Shown here: piece after piece, positions 48,438 to 61,000 of the stretch
Layout: each line of letters opens with the position of its first letter
Numbering within the stretch: the first letter of the stretch is position 1
Source: Amia ocellicauda
Taxonomy: Eukaryota; Chordata; Actinopteri; Amiiformes; Amiidae
NCBI RefSeq assembly: GCF_036373705.1
Contig: NC_089866.1
Coordinates: 22,918,001 to 22,982,000 of the forward strand
Direction of reading: 5' to 3'
DNA length: 64,000 nucleotides
Position numbers and translations under genes: made by a program
The notes under the pieces: model-generated
Seen by the model: the letters and a program-made list of their open reading frames with translations, nothing else
Told to the model about the DNA's origin: nothing
Database searches by the model: none

Positions 48438-51400
48438 TTATTGTGTTTTACAGTTCTCCACTCCATCTTTCTGAGGTGCTATCGACCACCAGTCCGCATC
48501 ATTCTTGGAGTCTGCGGTCACATTCAAATCTGGAAAGAAAATAATTAGTTAAAACCTGCATAAGTCTTCAACTGTAGAAAATATGAATGCTCCGATTCCT
48601 CAGAGTGGTTTATTGTCAACTTAGTCTTGTATTACATATAAGTAAATCACCTATGGTAAAGAGCTGTGGTAATAGGCAGGGTTACAGTATTGAATAATGT
48701 CACTCACTTCAAGTTATTTAAAATAATAAGAAAGTTTACAAATGCGAGGAGGCCATTCAACCCATTGTGCTCATTTGGTGATGGGGGAGAAGTTGTAGAT
48801 TGGTGGAATACAGTGAACGGTCATTTACATGCAATAAACACTTTTTTAATGCAGTGAAATTTTGAAAACACCCAAATCTGTTGGATCCAAAATAATGGTA
48901 TTATAATACTAGCTGGAAAAAGGGTTCTTAACCCAGCTAACCTTCCACACAAGGGCAAAATCAAGTGTTATTTATCAGGGAGGGTTTTAAGCCTTTTAAA
49001 GAACTCCCATCCAGCAGTAATTTTAAGAATATTATAATCAGTCAAAAAAAGGGAATTTCGCCAGGTCACCAGCTGATTAAATAGATACTTGAAGAGGTGA
49101 AGGTGCCTGTAGACCACCTGTTTTGTCACCACTGCGAGTGTAATGTCTCAACTTCCGCATACTGAACCAGCTGTACAGATCCATCTTCCACACCCTCTAT
49201 AAAAGGGGTCTAATCAAATGTAGAGCAGGTTCAAAAGAAAGCTCAAAGAAAAAAGTGTCCCATTCCAACAGCTGGAGTAACTAGAAACAACTGTTACAGG
49301 ACTCTGAACTCTTACACCATCCCAAGTGTCGAGAACCAAAAACTAAATTCAGGTTACCAATCTCTGGATCACCGATGTCCGCCGACGAGGGCTGGTTTGC
49401 AATCTCTAACAAACAAAAAGCCATTCATGCACTTTTCAAAAGGGACTGGGATTTTCCTGCGCCTCGTAAAGCTTCTGACAGATTGGACAGGTTATAGATT
49501 CTGATAAGTGGTAATGTAAATATACACATCAATACATTACCTGGAATTGTTCCTAGATTGGAGTTGTCAAAGAACTGCTTCGGACAGGCAACTGACACCG
49601 ATTCAGCACGGTCAAAGAATTTACTCTTAGGGGAGTCCAAGGTGTGGCCTTCAGACGTGACCAGCCTTCTCTTTTTGGTAGGGGTGTGTGGAGACAGAAC
49701 CTGCCGGTCTTCAGATAGTCTTTCCATGTCGGTGAACGATGCTTTCACCCCCGAATTCTCCTTCAGTTTTCTGGCCCTGCTCTTCCACTTAGAAACCTCT
49801 TCTTGGAGGCTGACAACCAAACTGGGCAAAGGAAGATACAAGAATTGAGATGGTAGTGTAGCTCAGTGGTACATCATCTCCATTCTAAGACTAACTAGTG
49901 CAAAAGAAAAAAAGCAACTTAAAAGCCACTAACCCTCTAAAAAATATACACAGAAAAACAAAACCACTTACCTTTCAAGTTTGGTAGTTTTCTTTTTTAG
50001 CTGGTGAACTTCATTCTCCAGTTTTGCCTTCTCCGATTTAATCACCAACATCATTGTGCTCTGAACAATCCCACTGCCTCCCCCACACGTCACCGGGGCC
50101 CTGGCCTGTGCCTTTTCATCGACCATGACTAAAATACACATAAAAACAGAAAATGCTCAGTGTGGGGATATTGTTAAACCAGCCTCTGAAAAAATAAATG
50201 AATCCCAAATCTCATACAGAAAAGTACAGTGCATTTAAGTGTGGCACAGGTAGCAAAAGCAACTCTTGTATTGCAAATCTCTGCCCTTTGGAAATAAAAC
50301 CTCTCTCCAGAATTTCAACACAGTTAAAATATAAATCCACGAAAAATCTTTTTGTGGTGTGCTGTGCTGTAGCAAAACAGCTCAAGAAGTGTAAGCAACA
50401 TTTCCCCAGAATATTCAATACTAACATGAAGTGTCCGTTTCCTGCTGCAGTTCTCGGAGGGTTTCCTTCAGTTTTCTCAGCGCATCCTCTTTGTGTTCCA
50501 GCGTCGCGGCCATTGAAGCAACCCTAGAAACACATTTGATAAATCATTAATCTGCATACTTTTAGTAGATTTTTGGCAATAATAACTATGGTCATTTGTT
50601 AGTTATTTTCATAGAACATAACTGCTAAAATCAAAACAAATATTCACAGGGAGTATCACAGGCTATGACTTCATATCCACACAGACCACACTACAGTCAG
50701 TCAAGTGCACATTGATGCAGTGGATTTATTCCTGAAGCTTGCACGTACTCTTGCCCATGTGCCTTTGACAGGCCAGTCCTCTCCAGCTCCAGTTTCACCA
50801 CTCTGTTCTTCAGCATTTCCAGCTCTTCCTCGTATGGTGCTGCCCCTTGCTGGACCTTTGCCTTTGTGCACAAAAAATAAATAGGTCAGGATGAGAAAAC
50901 ACTGCATATGGTAAACTTGTGGAAGTTGCCCACCACATGACAATTACTACACAACTTGTGATATAAATGCAATGAATCTCGTACATGTTAATTATACACA
51001 TACCTCAAGGTTTCGGAGGTGCTCTTTGAGGGTTTTGATGGAGCTCTCTCTCTCGCTGACCTGAGCCAGAAGCTCCTGTAATTCTGTCTGGATCATATTA
51101 GTTGCCTTCTTGTGATCTGAAACCCTGTCTTCAGCTTTACTCAGGGCAGCCCTCAACTCGTTGATTTTCATCTGCATGAACTGACAAGCCACACATATAC
51201 CATCAAACCACTAATATTACACAAAGAAAGGCTGAGAGGATAGTGATGTTATGCAATACACAAGGTGGGTCATATTAAGAAAATAACATTTAGTGACAAG
51301 TGGAGACGTTTGGAAATATATAGGCAACAGTGAAGTTGCTTTTAATTAAAATGTAATAATTTAAGAAGTGTATTTAGGAACTGTGCATCTTTATTTTACC

Positions 51401-52441
51401 TTTATTTCTTTTTCACTCCCTTCTAGTTTTTCCACCAGTCTTTGGTTCTCTCGCACTAAATCAGCCCCAGTGGTTGTGGTGCCACTTTCTAACTCTTGGA
51501 ACAGGGTTCGACTTCTGTTGCGTTCTTCCTTCAGCTTCTCTGTGGACTGGACTCTGAAGGCCTGGCATCTTTCTTTCTGATCAAAATATCTTGCTTTTAA
51601 GCCCTATATAAAAAAAAAAAGTAATGCAAGAGTCAAGGGAAAGTAGAATTAAGGAACAATTTGAGTAAAGCTAAAATACAGTTCAACACTGAATAGAATT
51701 GATTCCACAATTAAGATCATGTGGTGCAGTGCAGTACAGGGAGGGGCACAACATGGCCACCAGGTATGGCACTGCATCCCCCGAAAGCCCTGCTCCTGAC
51801 CTACAGGACTCACCTGAATGGCCTGGCTCCAGCAAATCTTTTGTTGGACTGGTAAATCAACTTTTGGACCCAGACTAATTTGGATTGGACAGTTTGCTTA
51901 GTGTGTCCATCTATTCTTAGTGTTTGTGTTTAATGAGGGAGTGTAGGTAGGCTCCAGGGGAGCTAAGGTTTTCTTTGGGAGATTGTTTTGGTTTCTTTAA
52001 CCACTGAGCACTATACATAATAAATTCACTTCCTCTCACCCTGCCTTTATAAAACAAGCCTAGCACTGTGGTCACCAACCCCCACGGTGCCACAATAGGT
52101 TCAATCTCAAGCAGGTGGTAAATTGATCATCCCTGGTCTTCACAACATCTTTGGGGAAACAGTGTTGTCTCCACCAGAAAATATATGTAATCATTTACCT
52201 GAAAAACCTGTGACGCCTCCCGAACTTGCTGTTCAATTCTGGTTTTCTCCTGCTGCAGTAATCTTTCCAGCTGTGTTACATCAATAGATGGGTTATCACA
52301 CAGTGCCCTCAGTGCTGCATTGAGCTCTTCCTGAGCTGGGGATTGCTCTTGACTGGAGGCATGATTAGCCAACCCTTCTTCCAGGTCAGACAAAATTTGA
52401 TTCATTTCCTACAAAAAATTAAATGTATTTATTATATATAC

Positions 52442-52472
<31 letters not shown>

Positions 52473-54937
52473 CACTCACCTAAAGGATTATTAGGAACAC
52501 CATACTAATACTGTGTTTGACCCCCTTTCGCCTTCAGAACTGCCTTAATTCTACGTGGCATTGATTCAACAAGGTGCTGAAAGCATTCTTTAGAAATGCT
52601 GGCCCATATTGATAGGATAGCATCTTGCAGTTGATGGAGATTTGTGGGATGCACATCCAGGGCACGAAGCTCCCGTTCCACCACATCCCAAATATGCTCT
52701 ATTGGGTTGAGATCTGGTGACTGTGGGGGCCAGTTTAGTACAGTGAACTCATTGTCATGTTCAAGAAACCAATTTGAAATGATTCGACCTTTGTGACATG
52801 GTGCATTATCCTGCTGGAAGTAGCCATCAGAGGATGGGTACATGGTGGTCATAAAGGGATGGACATGGTCAGAAACAATGCTCAGGTAGGCCGTGGCATT
52901 TAAACGATGCCCAATTGGCACTAAGGGGCCTAAAGTGTGCCAAGAAAACATCCCCCACACCATTACACCACCACCACCAGCCTGCACAGTGGTAACAAGG
53001 CATGATGGATCCATGTTCTCATTCTGTTTACGCCAAATTCGGACTCTACCATCTGAATGTCTCAACAGAAATCGAGACTCATCAGACCAGGCAACATTTT
53101 TCCAGTCTTCAACTGTCCAATTTTGGTGAGCTTGTGCAAATTGTAGCCTCTTTTTCCTATTTGTAGTGGAGATGAGTGGTACCCGGTGGGGTCTTCTGCT
53201 GTTGTAGCCCATCCGCCTCAAGGTTGTACGTGTTGTGGTTTCACAAATGCTTTGCTGCATACCTCGGTTGTAACGAGTGCTTATTTCAGTCAAAGTTGCT
53301 CTTCTATCAGCTTGAATCAGTCGGCCCATTCTCCTCTGACCTCTAGCATCAACAAGGCATTTTCGCCCACAGGACTGCCGCATACTGGATGTTTTTCCCT
53401 TTTCACACCATTCTTTGTAAACCCTAGAAATGGTTGTGCGTGAAAATCCCAGTAACTGAGCAGATTGTGAAATACTCAGACCGGCCTGTCTGGCACCAAC
53501 AACCATGCCACGCTCAAAATTGCTTAAATCACCTTTCTTTCCCATTCAGACATTCAGTTTGGAGTTCAGGAGATTGTCTTGACCAGGACCACACCCCTAA
53601 ATGCATTGAAGCAACTGCCATGTGATTGGTTGGTTAGATAATTGCATTAATGAGAAATTGAACAGGTGTTCCTAATAATCCTTTAGGTGAGTGTATATAT
53701 ACAGTGAGGGGAAAAAAGTATTTGATCCCCTGCTGATTTTGTACGTTTGCCCACTGACAAAGAAATGATCAGTCTATAATTTTAATGATAGGTGTATTTT
53801 AACAGTGAGAGACAGAATAACAACAAAAAAATCCAGAAAAACGCATTTCAAAAAAGTTATAAATTGATTTGCATGTTAATGAGGGAAATAAGTATTTGAT
53901 CCCCTATCACTCAGCAAGATTTCTGGCTCCCAGGTGTCTTTTATACAGGTAATGAGCTGAGATTAGGAGCACTCTCTTAAAGGGAGTGCTCCTAATCTCA
54001 GCTCGTTACCTGTATAAAAGACACCTGTCCACAGAAGCAATCAATCAATCAGATTCCAAACTCTCCACCATGGCCAAGACCAAAGAGCTGTCCAAGGATG
54101 TCAGGGACAAGATTGTAGACCTACACAAGGCTGGAATGGGCTACAAGACCATCGCCAAGCAGCTTGGTGAGAAGGTGACAACAGTTGGTGCGATTATTCG
54201 CAAATGGAAGAAACACAAAATAACTGTCAGTCTCCCTCGGTCTGGGGCTCCATGCAAGATCTCACCTCAATGACCTCAGTTTCAATGATCATGAGAACGG
54301 TGAGGAATCAGCCCAGAACTACATGGGAGGATCTTGTTAATGATCTCAAGGCAGCTGGGACCATAGTCACCAAGAAAACAATTCGTAACACACTACGCCG
54401 TGAAGGACTGAAATCCTGCAGTGCCCGCAAGGTCCCCCTGCTCAAGAAAGCACATGTCACCTTCTCACCAAGCTGCTTGGCGATGGTCTTGTAGCCCATT
54501 CCAGCCTTGTGTAGGTCTACAATCTTGTCCCTGACATCCTTGGACAGCTCTTTGGTCTTGGCCATGGTGGAGAGTTTGGAATCTGATTGATTGATTGCTT
54601 CTGTGGACAGGTGTCTTTTATACAGGTAACGAGCTGAGATTAGGAGCACTCCCTTTAAGAGAGTGCTCCTAATCTCAGCTCATTACCTGTATAAAAGACA
54701 CCTGGGAGCCAGAAATCTTGCTGAGTGATAGGGGATCAAATACTTATTTCCCTCATTAACATGCAAATCAATTTATAACTTTTTTGAAATGCGTTTTTCT
54801 GGATTTTTTTGTTGTTATTCTGTCTCTCACTGTTAAAATACACCTATCATTAAAATTATAGACTGATCATTTCTTTGTCAGTGGGCAAACGTACAAAATC
54901 AGCAGGGGATCAAATACTTTTTTCCCCTCACTGTATG

Positions 54938-55023
<86 letters not shown>

Positions 55024-58000
55024 TACACACACGTGCACACATACATATATATTATGGATATTAAAAACAAATTCAGTGTTCTATGCCAAAACCAAAATAT
55101 AAATTTGTACCATCTTGATGTACATCTTAAAAGGTTATATGATAACCTACCCTGAGCTGCCCATCCCTCTGCTTCAGAAGCTCAGACAGCCTCTCGTTAT
55201 GATCCGTACTGTGTGCAGAGTCGTGGTCGGCCGATCGCTCGATTCTGGAGATCAGAAGATCGTGCAGCTTGCTCTCCTCAAAGCAGGCCATGCTGTGCTG
55301 CAGAAGCACTTCAAAGTGCTCTTTGTGCCACTTGGCTATACCAGAGTAAGCCATCTGACAAGGATGAGATTAGATTTGGTTTAGAGGTGAGGTCAGTCCA
55401 AAAAATGTGTACCTCCAATAAATGGGCTTAGATCTCCATAAAAGCATCTGTGTAATGCTAGTCTTACACCACTAGGTCTTTACTTCTTGCTAGGCCATGT
55501 TCTACAAAGTTTATAAAGATCAGTAACCTTTGTATGGCATGCATACTTAAATTAAATGCAAGGTAATGCCCACCGGTTCTAACAGCATGAGGTTTTGACA
55601 TGAGATCGAAGCATGGGGGTGGGGGGGGGGCGGAAGTACACTTACCACCTGCTGCCTCAGTCTCAAAACAAGCTCACTGTTCTTGTCCCCGATGTCAGAG
55701 TTGAGTGTCAGCATGGGTTTGGACTGATCCCGAGGCAGGGAGGAGACGAGCTGATGCACCAGTTTGTTCTGTGAACCAACGTCCTTTTTCAGCAGAGTGC
55801 TGATGTTCTTGGCCCGACTATCAAACTTGTCAATCAGCACCTGGAACTTCTTCAGAGATTCCTGGGGAAGGAAGGCAGCAGCCCACATTAGCACCTAGAT
55901 CTTGAGTGCTCCAATTCATTCAAATTCAGCAGCATTGAGGACAGAATATGACTCACCTGGTGCTCTTGTTCAGATTCCTCCAGACGCTGAGACAGCTTCT
56001 CCTTCCCCACCGAGAGCTCGCACTTACGCTCAAGGTAAACAATCTCCTCTTTCAGGCTGCTTATCTTGTCGGAAAGTGCCTGTTTCTCCTTGATTGCCTC
56101 AGCAATTAACTAAAAACAACAAAAATAGTTAAATCTCTTAAAAATCACACACCTTTCTACCCAGATTTCTAAAAAAAAAAAAAAAATGTATAAGATTGCA
56201 CCTTGCCTACTTATTCAGGGTAGTCATAGAATACTCACACTCTCACTGTTCATTTTCTCTGCCTTGATATCATCTTGGAGTCGTTTCAGGCCTTCGTGAA
56301 GCTGGTCCCTCTCCTGCACGAGGCCGGCCAGCTCTCCCCTGAGCTCCTGCAGGGAGATCTCAGTCTCCTGCAACTGTGCCTTCAGCTCTTCTTCCAGATG
56401 GCACCGCTCCTGAACCACAGACTCATGTTCTTGCCTCTGCAGGTCATGTTCAGCCACAGTGTGACTGAGCTCCTGACGCAGGCCCAACAGCTACAGGATC
56501 AGGAAGGTAAGGAGGAGAGGAGAGGGGAAAAAAAAAAAAAAAAAAAAAAAAAAATCCATTCTCCATTATCCTCAAGGTTCCAAAGCCTGAAAACTACATT
56601 TACAAAGGCCTTATCACCATGAATTCCTGGGCCCAATAAATACTAAATTGCAAAATCATAGCTCACCTTCTCCAAATGCTCGTGTTTGAGACTGCATACC
56701 TCGGCCTCCTTCGCTGCTACTTGGGCTCTCAGGTCAGAAATCTGTTGCTGCTTGTCCGTCAGTTGCTCTTGGGCGTGTTTCAGCTTTTCTTCATGTTGAT
56801 TCTGATCATATAAAGCCATTGATAGTTATTTACAGACGGGAATTCACTTGCAGATCTGAGAAAATCAGTTGTGTTTAGGATACTGGTTTCCCACAAGCAC
56901 ACATCACACAACACTTGAAATTTAGATTTAATAAGCTTTGGTCCATATTGGGCTTGCTTTGTAACATGCACTGAAGTAGTCCTCATTTTCTACGTTTCTA
57001 AAATGACTTAAACTGTTTCCTTGGTAGATTTTACAATGGGACACAGATGTAGAGCACAAAACGTGACTGTAAACATGCCATGAATATAACTTGCCTCCAC
57101 TGCCTGGGTCTGCTGGATGCTGCTGATCTGGAGTTCTTTATCTGCTACCAGGCCTCTGAGCTCCTCAACCTCCTGAAGCTTTTCTTTCAGTTCATCCTGG
57201 GCTTGTTGCAACTTCACCTGCATCTGTAAGGTGAAGAAATGTAAGCCTTAATAGTATAAGAATCCTTGTCAAATGGTCAGAATAAAGTCAAATTGGTCTT
57301 AATTTCCTCAAAACCCAACCCCTCACCATCTCTACATTCTCCTCCAGATCCATCCTCAAATGGTTCTTCTCAGCTCGGACTGCCTCGAGTATCTCCTTCA
57401 GCTGGTCTGTCTCCTGGGTGAGGGATGCGATGCGTGTCCGCAGCTCCTGTAGTTCAGTATCTTGACTCTGAACAGAGTCTCTGCTCTCAGACAGGAGGCT
57501 GTCCCTCTCACTAGTCACCACCTTCAGCTCCTCAGTCAATACAGTCACCTGCAGGGAGGGTGCAAAGACTGACTTTACACACTTTTAATCTGAAGGACTT
57601 TCCTCCCGTTTCTACATTTTAAACTTCATAGACTGATGAACACAGGACACCAAACCTACTTTTTGCTCCAGGTGAGCTTCTTGCTCTGTTTTCTGGATCT
57701 TGAGGTCAGACATCAGTTGCTGATGCTTTTTGAGCTCCTCTTGGGCACAGCGAAGGTCACTTTGAGTCTCCACAGCCTGCAGAGATCATTTGGAAAGGAT
57801 GTTTTTTAAATAAAGGTTTGAGATCAAAAACAGCTTATATGTGAAGATATTTAGATAAAGATTAACCCCTCACCATCTCCACATTCTCCTCCAGGTCGGC
57901 TTTCAGCTGGTTCTTCTCAGCTCGAACTCCCTCCAGTATCTCCTGCAGCTGGTCTCTCTCCTCCATGAGGGATGTGATCTGTGACCGCAGCTCCAGCAGC

Positions 58001-61000
58001 TCAGCATCTGGACTCTGAGCAGAGTCTCTCATCTCAGACAGGAGGGCATCCCTCTCACTGGTCACCATCTTCAGCTCCTCAGAAATGGTGAGAACCTGGA
58101 AAGATTCATTGGATTAATATCCCATGACATCCCAGACAGGAGAGTGTCCTCTCACTGGTCACCACCTTCAGCTCTGCTCTAAACTCATTTATCTGTAAGG
58201 AGTAAGTCACTGATTGAAGGAAATGCCTACACAGATTCAAGTGTCTTTTTAAGAGGACTAAATGATCCACAGTTTACCTGGTGTTCCAGTCGATCTTCTT
58301 TCTCAGTACTCTGGTCCTTGAGCTCCTCAACCAGCTGTTCCCGCAGTTTGAGCTCCTGCTTGATACTGCAAATTTCTTTCTGGGTCTCTACAACCTGAAG
58401 ATGAACAAATCACTGCATAAATATTGATGGGTGGGCAGCAGTGTCTTTATCCTTGATGTCACCATTTCCAGCTCATCTGAAGGACATTCTTGGCTTTGCA
58501 TGTTTGTTTCACAAACAAGAGAAACAGAAGAACGCCAGAGCTTACCTGTTGTTCCAGCTGAGATTCTCTCTCTGCTCTCTGGGTCTCGAGGTCAGAGTTC
58601 AGTTGCTGCTGGTTTCTCAGTTCTTCCTGGGTACAGCAAAGTTCTCCCTGGACCTGTACCACCAGAGGGAAATTAACCACTGTGTGAGATGCAGAGAGCT
58701 AAAGTCTCAGATGAAATGCATTACACAATTATTGACCGTGTTGTCAATCATGTCCTTTCCCAGAGAGAGGCCAGGCAATGCAACACCCCGTACATTAATT
58801 TATCTGAATGAAGCCGGCTTGAATCTTACAAAAGTAAGGAGAAAAGGGAGGAACCTCAATGGTAAGAGGGCCACCGTAAGTGTGCCAGGACAAAGGGGAG
58901 CCAACATCACCATGTATGCTGCATCTCGAATGATGGTGTCCTTTGCCACATACCTACAATAGAGCCACGCAATACAGAATGTCTCCTCACATTTCTTAAT
59001 GCATGGCACCCAAGAGTGGGATGGGTGAGGCCTGACACGTCTCTTTTAGTCATCATATAGGACAATGTTGCCTTCCACCAGTCCCGTCTGGTTACTGAAT
59101 AGTTTGCAGCCCACCAATGAATGGTGATGCAATTTCTCCCTCCATGATTGAAATAACTTTTCATTAGGTAACAAGTTGTATGTTTTGATGGAGGTAGTTT
59201 TGAGAGTCTTGGTGCATTTTGCAAATTACATGCGTCATTTTGGCCAACATGTTCCAGTTTGGGGCTGTGTGTTAATGGTTTTGAAATAGTGAATTCTGTT
59301 GGGACAAATGTGCCCAAGCAATCGAGAAACACTAATTCCAATGTCTGACTCACTTAAAACTAGAATGTAAATAACAATCCTTTTCAAATGGTCAAAATAA
59401 GATAAAGTCCATCTTAATTTCCACAAAATCCAACCCCTCACCATCTCCACATTCTCCTCCAGGTCGGCCTTCAGCTGGTTCTTCTCGGCTCGGACTCCCT
59501 CCAGTATCTCCTGCAACTGATCTCTCTCCTCCGTGAGCGATGTGATGTGTGTCTGCAGCTCCTGCAGCTCAGCGTCTGGACTCTGAGCAGAGTTTCTCCT
59601 CTCAGACAGGAGGGCGTCCCTCTCACTGGTCACCACCTTCAGCTCTGAAGTCAACTCATTTATCTGTAAGGAGTAAGTCACCGATTGAAGGAAATGCCTA
59701 CACAGATTAAAGTGTCTTTTTGATAGGACTAAATAAATGATCCACAGCTTACCTGGTGTTCCAGTTGAGCTTCTCTCTCAGTACTCTGGTCCTTGAGCTC
59801 CACAACCAGCTGTTCTTGCAGTTTGAGCTCCTCCTTGACATTGCAAAGGTCTCTACTCTCAGACAGGAGGGCGTCCCTCTCACTGGTCACCAGTTTCAGC
59901 TCCTCACTCAGCTCAGTCACCTGCACAGGAATGTCATTTCAGTTTAAAAAAAATGTTGTATTCACCTATCAAAGTGAAATGCTCACAATTCATTAAACAC
60001 AAGAGAGGAGAAGCGAATCAATAGAACAGTACTTTGTTGAGTAAGTCGATGGTGTTAGGCAATTCCTCTATGCTGCTCTTCTCCGTTAGAGGTTCCCTCT
60101 GTGCAACCTGGGTGTTTAAGTCCTGAACCGTTTGCTGTTGCTCTCCAATCTTCTCCTGAGCCACTCGCAGTTCCTCTTGAGTCTCAATCATCTGCACCAA
60201 CAAGCAAAGACACTTCTTAGTCAATGTGCAATGCTAAATTACTGTTATGATCAATCAACTTGATTCCTCTTTATCACCCTTCAGCTCCTTATTATTAAAT
60301 GATAAAAAACAAGAATCAGCAATTTTGTTTTTAACAATGCATGCTTGCAACAGCTTTATTTTGTAGTCAGACCACATGACACAAAGTGAAAGCTAAAGTA
60401 CATAAAATTAGAAAATGTACATTGATTTCTAAAGGGGAAAAAAATACATTCTTTCTGAATGTATTGTTCAGATACAGCGATAACAGCACTTTAATTTCAG
60501 CCCAAACCAAGGTCAAATTAAGAGGATCTGTATTACAGCACAGAATCTACTCAGATCTACACAAGGTGTGCCATTTTGTTTTAGCGCAGACATTAAAAAA
60601 CAAAATTACAAAAACATTTACACACTCACCATCTCCACATTATCCTCCAGGTCGGCCTTCAGCTGGTTCTTCTCGGCTCGAACTCCCTCCAGTATCTCCT
60701 GCAGCTGGTCTCTCTCCTCCGTGAGTGATGTGATGCGTGTCTGCAGCTCCTGCAGCTCAGCGTCTGGACTCTGAGCAGAGTCTCTCCTCTCAGACAGGAG
60801 GACGTCCCTCTCACTGTTCACCACCTTCAGCTCTGCAGTCAACTCATTTATCTGTAAGGAGTAAGTCACCGATTGAAGGAAAAGCCTACACAAATTCAAA
60901 TGTCGTTTTGAAAGAAATAAATGATCCCCAGCTTACCTGGTGTTCCAGTCGAGCTTCTCTCTCAGTACTCTGGTCTTTGAGCTCAGCAACCAGCTGTTCT

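Noticed and set aside
49851-49870. tRNA A-box-like phrase gtagctcagtgg
   Set aside because: No B box, no cloverleaf and no terminator follow; at most a fragment of a tRNA-derived SINE.
54867-55102. Open frames with long Tyr-Ile runs
   Set aside because: They translate the (TA)n tract beside the palindromic Tc1.
58907-59353. 148-codon minus-strand open frame in a cenpe intron
   Set aside because: No family features; it runs antisense to a degraded transposase.
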